A stretch of 23,666 nucleotides of DNA, taken from Zoopage sp. CT-All (Eukaryota > Zoopagomycota > Zoopagomycetes > Zoopagales > Zoopagaceae). The first letter of the stretch is position 1; each line of letters begins with the position of its first letter. Below, in pieces: positions 8,885-16,711 of the stretch. Made by a program: the position numbers and the translations under genes. The stretch spans positions 1 through 23,666 of the forward strand of contig QZWS01000126.1 of assembly GCA_004114245.1 (NCBI GenBank), read 5' to 3'. The notes under the pieces are model-generated. The model was not told the origin of the DNA. It made no database searches and saw only the letters and a list, made by a program, of their open reading frames with translations.

Positions 8885-10747
8885 TCACCCTTCAGTCGGT
8901 GTCGGGGCAGCAGTATCATTGTTCGATTCGGATGACGATGAATCCGGGGCGTTGGCAGACTGCGGATCATTCGAGGTCGACGACGCTGTTCCTGCTTGAG
9001 CGACGTTTACCGGTGCGCTTTGCGTCGAAGGCCCTGTTCCTGCCAGGGCGACTTCGTGCGGAATGGACATATCAGCATCGGGGTCAAGGGTGGAGTCCGA
9101 CTCTGTCTTGGCGGCATCAGCAGCAGGAGTAGGTGGCGTCGGCGGAGCACTGCTTGGAAGCTGTCCTTCGGGAGCTACTGGCCCACTAGCGGGGGTACTA
9201 CTTGGAGAAGAAGGATCGGCGCTCGGTTCAGGAGTAGGTGGGGTTGGAGGAGCATTGCTTGGAGGCTGTCCTTCGGGAGCTACTGGCCCACTAGCGGGGG
9301 TACTACTTGGAGAAGCTGAATCAGCAGCCGGCGCCACACTGGGGGCGTCGCTTGGAGGCGGCCCTGCTGGAGCCGTCGGTTCATTAGTAGAAGCAGCAGA
9401 ATCGACTTTTGTTTCAGGGGCCGGCGACGCACCGGGGGCATCGCTTGGAGGCGGCCCTACCGGAGCTGTCGTTTCCCTGGGAGGAGCCTCACTTGGTGGA
9501 GCAGATTCGACGCTTGCCACGTTGGCAGTGGCTAAAACATCATTTGCGGCCGGTGGCGGTGTGGTCGGGGCTGCGCCCGTGGATCCTGCGCTGGTATCAG
9601 TCGATTTGGGTGCAGGCACCTCAGGCTTGGGTGGCTCCACAGACGCAGTCACAGGCGCAGCTGCAGGCGTATTGCTAGGAGCACTGCCGGGAAAGCCCAT
9701 GGCGATAACGGTACCGGCCTGATTGCACTCTGTTCCCGGTGCTATGCTGCCCATATTGACCCAGGCACCGTTTGCGCACATACTCCAGGTTAGCTTTGAA
9801 TCACACCGTTGGTGACCATCCGTGCATGCGCCAGAGGATGCAGGCGGGGCAGCGGACGTGTTGGCAGCAGACACGGCAGCGACTGGTGGCGTCGTGCTAG
9901 GAGCCCCGCCAAAATTCGGAGCAGGGCCAGCTGCGGAATCGGGTGGAGAAGGAGGGACGCTCATAACCGTGGCGGTTGCTGGCGAAAGCAAAGGTGACTG
10001 CTCTGGACTGGGTGTGGCAGGTGGCGCGGTTGCAGGGGTATCAGCCGGAGCAGCTGCAGGGATATCAGCCGGAGCAGCTGCAGGGATATCAGCCGGAGCA
10101 GCTGCAGGGGTATCAGCCGGAGCAGCCGGCTCGGACAAGGCTGCACTGCTGGGCCCTGGTTGTTCGGGCGAAGGAGGATTGGCCGGCGGTGTGGCGGAAG
10201 TTACGGTTGGGGCGGCGCTAGGAGGTATCCCAGACGATGCCACACTATCAGCAGCAGGCTGAGCTATCGCCGGGGGAGCGCTTGGCGGCGCCGATCCAGG
10301 TGTCGCCGTTGCCGCCGCCGTTGCTGCCGCAGTCGCCTTCTTGGATGACTTCTTCTTGCATTCTTTGCCAGGCGCTGGCGTGCACTTCTTCTTCTTCTTC
10401 TTCTTACATTTTTTCCCAGGCTTTGGAGTGCATTTCTTCTTTTTCTTCTTCGGCGGCGCAGTAGGATCCGCGGGCGCAGCAGAGGGCGCAGGGGCCGCAT
10501 CGTCCCTGCGCACCAACAGCCCCGGATTCACTCGGCCACTAAGCCCCTCATCCTCGAGCAATAATCCTCGCTTTTCAAGAGCGCCGTCATACGAAGTGCT
10601 GTGGAGTGATGCGCCATCGGACGAAAGGTCGGGGATGCGCAGTGCCTGAAGCTGGTAAGCGCCGGGCAGCACGGCGAGAACGAGAACAAATGCCGCCACC
10701 GTGATAAATACAAAAATCGAAGTGCGGCAACGAGGAGGGCGCGGCAT
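8885..10747 (-). CDS. Secreted or wall-anchored Pro/Ala-rich protein with Lys/Cys repeats and a small cysteine module
   Basis: A single exon of 620 aa. Residues 9-35 form a signal peptide or anchor (IFVFITVAAFVLVLAVLPGA). Dibasic sites KR (59-60) and RR (80-81) look like Kex2 cleavage points. Residues 100-137 are two Lys6-7 blocks, each followed by CTP(K/A)PGK(K/E)C. A Pro/Ala/Ser-rich mucin-like region follows, broken at about 305-346 by a module with four cysteines (ACTDGHQRC ... MCANGAWVN ... GTECNQ). The Cys and C-x-N-G-x-W-V pattern resembles small fungal chitin-binding domains (CBM19-like), but I cannot confirm the family. The C-terminal half contains a 35-codon repeat. No GPI signal is evident: the C-terminus is hydrophilic. 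The gene converges on the chitin synthase, their stops 175 bp apart. A role in the cell wall is inference. Confidence 0.75.
   Translation of the reverse strand: MPRPPRCRTSIFVFITVAAFVLVLAVLPGAYQLQALRIPDLSSDGASLHSTSYDGALEKRGLLLEDEGLSGRVNPGLLVRRDDAAPAPSAAPADPTAPPKKKKKKCTPKPGKKCKKKKKKKCTPAPGKECKKKSSKKATAAATAAATATPGSAPPSAPPAIAQPAADSVASSGIPPSAAPTVTSATPPANPPSPEQPGPSSAALSEPAAPADTPAAAPADIPAAAPADIPAAAPADTPATAPPATPSPEQSPLLSPATATVMSVPPSPPDSAAGPAPNFGGAPSTTPPVAAVSAANTSAAPPASSGACTDGHQRCDSKLTWSMCANGAWVNMGSIAPGTECNQAGTVIAMGFPGSAPSNTPAAAPVTASVEPPKPEVPAPKSTDTSAGSTGAAPTTPPPAANDVLATANVASVESAPPSEAPPRETTAPVGPPPSDAPGASPAPETKVDSAASTNEPTAPAGPPPSDAPSVAPAADSASPSSTPASGPVAPEGQPPSNAPPTPPTPEPSADPSSPSSTPASGPVAPEGQLPSSAPPTPPTPAADAAKTESDSTLDPDADMSIPHEVALAGTGPSTQSAPVNVAQAGTASSTSNDPQSANAPDSSSSESNNDTAAPTPTEG
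9161..9315. repeat. 50-bp exact repeat, 105-bp period, inside the secreted-protein gene
   Basis: The 50 bases at 9161-9210 recur without change at 9266-9315. The 105-bp offset equals 35 codons, so the frame is kept and the protein has two copies of a Ser/Thr/Pro/Gly block around TPASGPVAPEGQ. Near-identity at the DNA level suggests a recent in-frame duplication. Confidence 0.85.
10032..10127. repeat. Four tandem 24-bp units in the secreted-protein gene
   Basis: Four consecutive 24-bp units (GCAGGG[G/A]TATCAGCCGGAG then CAGC[T/C]) start at 10032, 10056, 10080 and 10104. They differ at only a couple of positions. On the minus strand each encodes an Ala/Pro octapeptide of the type APADIPAA. Length polymorphism between strains is likely. 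Confidence 0.9.
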
Positions 10748-11314
10748 TTGATTAAAGAAGGGTGGATAGATACAGAGCGGGAGAGACGTGTTGGACGGCG
10801 GGACGGTGGGTCGGTTGATCCAGGGGACGCACCCCCCGCTCCTCGCACCCGCCGGTGATTGGCTGTGGCAGGTGCATCATTGTTGAAAGACAACTTGTAG
10901 AAATGGCGAAAGTCTCTGGCAAATCGCCTTAAGAAGATAGAGTGTTGTGTACAATGCCTAGACAGTCTGATGTCTTACCAAGGGTGGCTGTTGACACGGC
11001 TGCGCCTCGGTATCACTGCGCACCTGCAGCTCCTGCAGCTCCTGCAGCTCCTGCAGCCCCTGCAGCCCCTGCAGCCCCTGCTTTGATCTGCCTTGGGGCC
11101 ATGGGGACAGTGCTGTCCAGTCTAATTGGACCTGGGTGGCTCAGAGGACGGCAAGGCGAGCGCCCAAGCTGTAAAGCGCAAAGCCGACTAACTCCCACCT
11201 TCAACGCTGCATGCCGTTCAAACCAAGCATGTCGCTTCCCGTCGTCATCCTCCCACCGGGCATGCCTCAACTCTCTTCTGTGCGCTCTGCTTACCCCGTT
11301 TAGACGTGTTTGCG
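10748..11314. other. Divergent promoter region with a 9-bp tandem repeat
   Basis: This 567-bp region separates the starts of the minus-strand secreted-protein gene and the plus-strand multi-exon gene, so it should hold both promoters. It contains six 9-bp units at 11023-11076. Plus-strand frames cross it, but they are Ala/Pro repeats and arginine-rich sequence without any recognisable domain. I do not call a gene here. Confidence 0.45.
11023..11081. repeat. Six tandem CCTGCAGC[T/C] units
   Basis: Six units of 9 bp run from 11023 to 11076: three of CCTGCAGCT then three of CCTGCAGCC, followed by a partial unit. Each unit contains the palindrome CTGCAG. If translated they would give Pro-Ala-Ala repeats, but the surrounding frame looks non-coding, so this is best read as a minisatellite. 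Confidence 0.85.
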
Positions 11315-12571
11315 ATGATGAGCACGGATGTGGCGGGTTCCAGCGACAGCACCCGGCATGCTATTCTCTTTGGCTCAGGGCGTATCATCGCAGCCCGCCA
11401 CGAGCTCAGAATTCGGGTGGGATTTAGCCCACTCCATCACATATACATTGGTCCTGCTTATGCACGGTGGCGTAGAATTATCGTCTTCTGGCGGACGTCG
11501 ATACGGAACTGGTGCCAGCCATCGCTGCGGCAGCGGCGCGAAGCTCTTTACCGGATGGTGCTTGCCAGCCTGGATTATGTGGAATCGTCGTCGTATTTCA
11601 TAAATCTTCCCCTTTGATGGTTCTAATGTGTGCGCAGTCGCCTGGGGAAGCGATGCTTCGGGAGCACGACAAATCATTGCGCAGCATCGCCTCCGCCTAC
11701 GCATACCGCCTAATCTTTGCTGCGGTTCAGCATGCCTCCGAGCACAATGCCAGTCGACATGAAGGCGCTGAGAATGAGTTTCACATTACAAAGGAGTGGC
11801 TGCAAGAAGTCGCCGATACATCGAGATCCCTGTGCATTCTCATCTACGACTCCGTCAGGTCGAAGCAGGACTCGGCCGTCGTTGGATCTGCACTGCGCGC
11901 ATACTTTCCACTGGATGTAAGTGCTGGCACAATAATTCAGCTGGTTGCTAGGGCATACGTGATTCAACGAGCGGCAAGTCCCTTGTCTAGTGATTCCATT
12001 GGCTGCAACCTACGAGTGTAGGGCCTGCATGCTGATGGCGGATCATTATCTCCCCCATCAGATTTCACTCCTCATATCAAAGTTTACCACAAATTGGATG
12101 GCGTTCGATTGCAGCGAAATGTTTCGGCATCTGACTTGCTAGAATCCATGGCCAGACATCAAAAGTTGGAGCATTGCCGTGCTGATTTGCATTGGACTCA
12201 CAACGGCTTGCTAGTCCGGGCGCATGGGATGCAGTGCCATCATGCTGCATTCCCCTGGACTTGCTAGCAGCAGCCTCTGCTCCCGCTGACGATGGCATGT
12301 GTCGGCCGGGTGACGAAATCCAAGCCTATGCAGATGCAGCAGCGCATTCCTTGCAGCTGACCGAGCAAAGCATACATGAGCATCTGGCGTAAGAAAGGCC
12401 GTCGTCGACATGCCTAGTTTATCGAACCTCTTTAGGCGGCTAAGACGGGAAAATGAGCACATCATCAAACTGCGCCAGAGCAATGTTCGATGGATGGCAC
12501 TGCTTCAGCAAGTTGAAGGGAGTGCTAGTCCCGTGGTTAAAGTAGAAGATGAAGCAGGCGCGAGCACATAA
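11315..12571 (+). CDS. Multi-exon protein with C-terminal coiled coil; weak resemblance to XLF/XRCC4-type proteins
   Basis: I do not firmly recognise this gene. Well-supported exons are 11315-11416, 11476-11592, 11638-11916 (donor GTAAGT) and, at the 3' end, a segment ending at 12388 joined to 12436-12571 by a 47-nt intron. Two in-phase models exist for the middle. Model A uses exons 11972-12120 and 12215-12388 (318 aa). Model B uses 12022-12178 and 12268-12388 (303 aa). The last exons give a clear heptad coiled coil (LTEQSIHEHLARLRRENEHI), ending in an acidic tail. The third exon reads as a folded domain (EFHITKEWLQEVADTS). A globular N-terminal domain, a W-x2-F-x-C strand in model A and a following coiled coil recall the XLF layout and its roughly 300-residue length, but the match is faint. 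It converges on the AAA+ gene with 35 bp between stops. Confidence 0.6.
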
Positions 12572-12606
12572 ACATGCATTGTTTGTACAATTGCCAGTAC
12601 ACAGTA
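12572..12606. other. 35-bp gap between convergent genes
   Basis: The stop of the plus-strand coiled-coil gene (12569-12571) and the stop of the minus-strand AAA+ gene (12607-12609) face each other across 35 bp. Their 3' untranslated regions must overlap, and no separate terminators fit. Confidence 0.7.
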
Positions 12607-14796
12607 TCACAGCGCTAGATTATTTCTAAATTCCTCGTACATGCTGAGCATCTTGGGCGTGATGCTTGGTGCTGCTGATGCTAATGCCACATCCATGTCT
12701 TCGGGAAGAACCTAAGCAAAACTCAAAGGAGGCCGAAAACCGTGCCCTGTCAAACCTCGATTGTGCCCGTATCGGCATCAAGGGGATGGCGGGCAAGACA
12801 CTCTAACGCAGCCGAGCGCACCAAACCGGCCAGGTCAGCGCCTGAGAACCCGCCCGTCTTGGAAGCGACGGATTCCAGTTTGGCCAAAAGATCATCTGAA
12901 AATCTCATCGATTTGGATATCGTCTGCAGTATATCCAAACGCCCAGCAGTATCCGGAGGCGGGACGTACACTAGCCGATCTAGCCGACCTGAGCGCAAGA
13001 GAGCTGGGTCAATGGCCCCAGGAAAATTGGTGGCAGCTAGAAGGATGATTCGCTCGCCGTCATCATCCTGGGCGCCCCAATTGCTTGCCTCGTCCATTTC
13101 CAAAAGGAGCTGGGTGACGAGCTTGGATCCGTACTCGCTCGAGTCATCGCGAGTGCCGAATATAGCGTCGATTTCGTCAAGGAAAACGACGCACGGAGCT
13201 AGCGAATTTGCTTCACGAAACAGCCGAGATACCGCCTTTTCACTCTCGCCGATCTACCAGAATAGTTGAGGAAAGGAGTAGGCAGTCCATTCACACCTCT
13301 CCAAGAATAAGATCGGGGATGGACACGGGGAGAAAGTTGAGGCCCGATTGCATTGCTACGGCTCGAGCAAGCATCGTCTTGCCCGTTCCGGGGGGGCCGT
13401 AGCTATCCAATGTTAAAGCAAGCGAGTTTGCCTCATAGCGCCTACAGCAATAGGCCATTGGGTGGAGTGATACCAAGACGGCGAAAAGCTGAACGATGCT
13501 TGTCAAACCAAACTATTGATTGCTCCAGTGCGAGCTATAAACATTGAGAACTGTCCGTTGCAGGATGGCTGTCTACCTTGACGTCCATAAGACCACCGAT
13601 ATTGTCCCATTTGACACCTGTGCCTGCTCTAATGGGTTGTGCTGATGCCGGAATCATGGATGCGGAGCCAACCCAGCGAGAGCGGGGAAGCACACACTCG
13701 CGGCGAACGGTGTCTGCCACGCGTGCCAACGCCGAGAGCGACATTTCACGTGGGTAATTGCCACTGACAAATGAAGTGGAAGGTGAGCATATTTCGGCCA
13801 GATCACACGCCATAAATCCATGACAGATATCTGCAACATCATCGAGGGAGGCGAACTCATCATCGAGGAGATGGACAGCTGGCGATATCTGCAGATTCGA
13901 TTCGCTCATACACCTGCGCAAGATGCTGCGCCTGCTGTTCTTCGATGGTATGGTTAATTCAATAAAGAGCTAGTCAGGTTTATTAGCGCAGGGTTCAATT
14001 GCAGCCAAACCTCGAAGGCATCCAAAACCCAGGGGTCAACAAAGGTCGGATCCCTTGTCGTGGCAAGCTATTCAAGAGCTAAGCAGAGAGCAGCGGTACT
14101 GACAAGCCTCACCACGAGCACTGGAGATGTACCCGCTGCTCGGGCATTGGCGCAAACATCGACGAGCATATCGACGAAATCGAGCACAAACGCAGACCGG
14201 GGGTTATCGCCTCCATCACCCGAGTTTCCCAGAGCCGGAAACTGACTATCAACATCCTCCAAGAGCACTGTTATCATCGCTGTAGGGTGGTAATGGCATA
14301 TATGAGTGGCTACCAATGCAGGGAGCCGAGTCGAATGCTTCCCGAAACATACACGCGTATGCCACAGCCGGAGTATCACCAGAAAAATCTCGAATGATTC
14401 TGCGCACGTCCATGTGCATAATCTAATCGACGAAAACCGATTACGGGCGTGAGACAGATAGTGGGCGAGAACGTTGGCGCACAGGAAGGCTCATGTCCTG
14501 GCAGAGCTCCGCAACAAGACGCGTTTTTCCTGCGAAAACAAATGCAGCTGCGGTCAAGAAATCGTAGTTTATCACAAACAAGCCCTACCGATGCCGGAAG
14601 GGCCGTGCAGCAGGACAGTGCGGGGAAGCAGGTCCCGGTCAACATCGTCATCGCCCGCAGACGCAAAGACGCCGACCAGCACCCGCTGCAGTCTAGCGGC
14701 AATTGTGAGCAAGCAAATAAGACTGGAATGTGACGCTTGCATTTGACCAGCCTTGCCAAAATCGTTGGCTACAGAGCCAGTGGCAATTGCCTTCAT
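12607..14796 (-). CDS. Type II (two-domain) AAA+ ATPase, Afg2/SPATA5-like, with degenerate D1 domain
   Basis: Ten exons (14796-14589, 14529-14483, 14422-14314, 14279-14113, 14067-14011, 13969-13577, 13534-13446, 13402-13297, 13253-12756, 12711-12607) join in phase to 592 aa. D1 has Walker A GPSGIGKT at 65-72, split by an intron after its third Gly. Its Walker B reads LLEDVD (127-132) instead of hhhhDE, and the arginine-finger region ([14 protein letters not shown]) lacks the usual Arg residues. D2 starts at [11 protein letters not shown] and has Walker A GPPGTGKT (359-366), Walker B VVFLDEID (414-421) and SGRLDR arginine fingers. It ends in the usual helix ([12 protein letters not shown]). 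The D2 pore loop reads DLILGEIGESE, with Glu where an aromatic is normal. There is no room for a full N-domain before D1. D2 wording is closest to the Afg2/SPATA5 group of ribosome-maturation ATPases; Pex1/Pex6-like proteins are the alternative. The family is certain, the subfamily is not. Confidence 0.85.
14530..14588 (-). other. Intron that splits the D1 Walker A motif
   Basis: A 59-nt GT-AG intron (GTAGGG...TTTCGCAG) lies between GPSGIG and KTRLVAELC. Read through, the motif appears as GPSGIGRA and looks degenerate. Spliced, it is a perfect GxxGxGKT, which is strong evidence for the junction. Confidence 0.85.
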
Positions 14797-14884
14797 GATC
14801 CAAAAAAACAGCGTGTCTTGAGCATTGTAATGAATGTATTAGGACTGAATGAGTACACAACAAAACACATCATGGAGGGTGCCA

Positions 14885-16291
14885 TCATTTAAGCAGCTCC
14901 ATGGCAACGGAGAGAAGTCCGTTGAGCGCGGCATGCTTGGTCAATTCGGGCGACGATGACCCGCTGGCGCCAGCAGCCTTGTTCCCGCCGTAGGAATTCA
15001 CCGACGATGCCGAATCAAACCCGGTCTGCTCGGTGTCGCTGAGACTCGCAACGCTTTCCAGCTCGACGTCGACGTCGTCGTCTTTGGCCGCCTCGGTGTA
15101 ATCCGACGCAAGATCGCCGTGTGACGGGGTTGCAGCCTCCGGCACGGCGTTTTGTCTAGTCCCTATCATGATGCCGCCCGAATGCGCCTTGAAATGCATC
15201 TGCATATTATCCAGCCGAGAAAACCGCGACGAGCAACCAGGGTAAGGGCAAGAGAACGGCCGCAACTTTAAATGCGTTTTCACATGGCGCGAGAGGTGGC
15301 CCGACGTGGTGAAGCGCTTTGGACAGCCTTCGTGGGTGCACGCAAATCGACGTGGAAGAGTCGACGTGCGACCAGTGGTGGGGTCGCGCACCGGAACCAA
15401 TGCGGGTCGCGGGCGGGGAATGCTGGGCGGCAGGGGAAGCGGGTCGTTGGGAACGATGACTGGTATCGTCGGTGCGAGTGGCGATATCGGCGATGAGACT
15501 GAGGGCTTGGGCGAGCCCAGGATCTGCTGGGAAGGCTCCAGCCGCGGTCCCGTGGCGAGCGGCGGCGGCGGCGGCTGGTAGTACATTGGGTACGACGAGT
15601 AATATGAATGCGGCGCTCCGACCATTGTCTCGTAATACATAGGAGGCGGTGGCGGCGGGTACTGCGCGTTCATCGCCATTGGAAGTGGATACGGCGCGAA
15701 CGAGCGCGGTGGCGGAAAGGTGCTGGCACCAACGGGATACGGATACGGTGGCAGGTGATAGCCATGCGATGTATGAGACGGCGGCTGTATCGCTGCCAAC
15801 GACGGCAGCGACATTACATTGCTCTGTGGCGTGGAACCGCTGCCAGTGATGGACGACGCCGACGGTCGGTGCTCAGCCGACATTGCGCGCTCCTCGAGGG
15901 GAGTCCTTGGCGACGGCAGCCCAATCGCGTACTCCGGCACGCGTGCACCAGACCGGCCACTCGCCGTGGTCGAGGAGGGCGCCGACAACAGCGGGGGCGG
16001 TCCCATCGACTGGGCTTGGCCGAGGGCAAACGGCCATGGAAGGGACGAGGCGGCAGCGTCGGGCGGAACTGCGGCGAGGACGAGCCGCGAGTGTGAATAC
16101 ACACTGCTCGGAAAAGCAAGGCGCTTGCTGTGGATATCTGTGCTAGGGTCTTGCGGCATGGGCGACGCGACGGGGTGGCTGGTGGGGAGATGCAAGCAGG
16201 AGGCGTCGGAAGGAGGAGGAGGGCTGCAGCTCGGTGTCATCGCTGGAAATTGTCGATCCGCCTCTATCCGAGCCAGCACAGCCCTCGCCAT
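14885..16291 (-). CDS. C2H2 zinc-finger transcription factor (two fingers)
   Basis: A single exon of 468 aa. Two C2H2 fingers lie near the C-terminus: Cys318/Cys323/His336/His340 and Cys348/Cys353/His366/His370. Their helices (TTSGHLSRH and SRLDNMQMH) and the GC-x2-RF-S-R-x-DN second finger match the fungal Nrg1-type pair found in repressors of stress, filamentation and glucose-regulated genes. Residues 1-310 are Ser/Pro/Tyr-rich and disordered, with proline runs (YPPPPP). An acidic stretch after the fingers (DDDVDVELES) may be a regulatory region. The ATG at 16289-16291 is the first in frame; an internal Met at residue 18 is an alternative. The next upstream gene on the same strand is a two-finger factor of the same plan, suggesting an old tandem duplication. 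Targets are unknown. Confidence 0.88.
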   Translation of the reverse strand: MARAVLARIEADRQFPAMTPSCSPPPPSDASCLHLPTSHPVASPMPQDPSTDIHSKRLAFPSSVYSHSRLVLAAVPPDAAASSLPWPFALGQAQSMGPPPLLSAPSSTTASGRSGARVPEYAIGLPSPRTPLEERAMSAEHRPSASSITGSGSTPQSNVMSLPSLAAIQPPSHTSHGYHLPPYPYPVGASTFPPPRSFAPYPLPMAMNAQYPPPPPPMYYETMVGAPHSYYSSYPMYYQPPPPPLATGPRLEPSQQILGSPKPSVSSPISPLAPTIPVIVPNDPLPLPPSIPRPRPALVPVRDPTTGRTSTLPRRFACTHEGCPKRFTTSGHLSRHVKTHLKLRPFSCPYPGCSSRFSRLDNMQMHFKAHSGGIMIGTRQNAVPEAATPSHGDLASDYTEAAKDDDVDVELESVASLSDTEQTGFDSASSVNSYGGNKAAGASGSSSPELTKHAALNGLLSVAMELLK

Positions 16292-16711
16292 ACTAACGGC
16301 GACCGGGACATTCAGCGCGATGCCGACACGCTTTATGCACGCAATAATCGAGTTTGTCTATAATTTAGCGCTGCACTAGTGTTTATTGTGGTCTGGGTGA
16401 GATGCACGTAGTCGCCTGACTTGTCGCTCAGCGCTCAGAGATATATGGCACGGCTATGCAGAATCGCAAGCATGAGTATCGCATCTTGCCTGTTCTGCAT
16501 ACGCAACCCCCCAAACAGGCCGCCAGTGACGCTTCAATACAGCCTGCATAGTGCAAGCACCATCAAATAATAAAAGCACTATATGTCAAACCTATGCAAA
16601 GGAAAATCCCGCAACTTTCTACACAGTGAGCGGCGACGGTAGCAGCAGCGCCTCCAGGGCCACTGTCATCACATCCACGCCAGCTCCAGTTAAATTCATG
16701 CAAAAAAATTC
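16292..16711. other. Intergenic region between the two zinc-finger genes
   Basis: A 420-bp, relatively AT-rich stretch between two minus-strand genes. It contains the 3' end of the upstream factor and the promoter of the downstream one. An AT-rich segment lies at about 16560-16580. No ORF, RNA gene or clear regulatory motif was recognised. Confidence 0.45.

Noticed and set aside
9063-9722. Plus-strand 219-residue frame rich in Gly/Ala
   Set aside because: It is the antisense of the repeat-rich secreted-protein gene, has no domain, and its openness follows from the GC-rich repeats.
10942-11427. Plus-strand frame with Ala-Ala-Pro repeats
   Set aside because: The repeat is a 9-bp minisatellite, the rest shows no domain, and its 3' end overlaps the first exon of the better-supported gene in another frame.
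14572-14796. Degenerate Walker A (GPSGIGRA) in the AAA+ D1 domain
   Set aside because: The odd ending is intron read-through; splicing 14530-14588 restores GPSGIGKT.
15608-16379. Long plus-strand frames opposite the first zinc-finger gene
   Set aside because: Arg- or Gly-rich antisense shadows of a Ser/Pro-rich coding exon; the fingers on the other strand establish the real frame.
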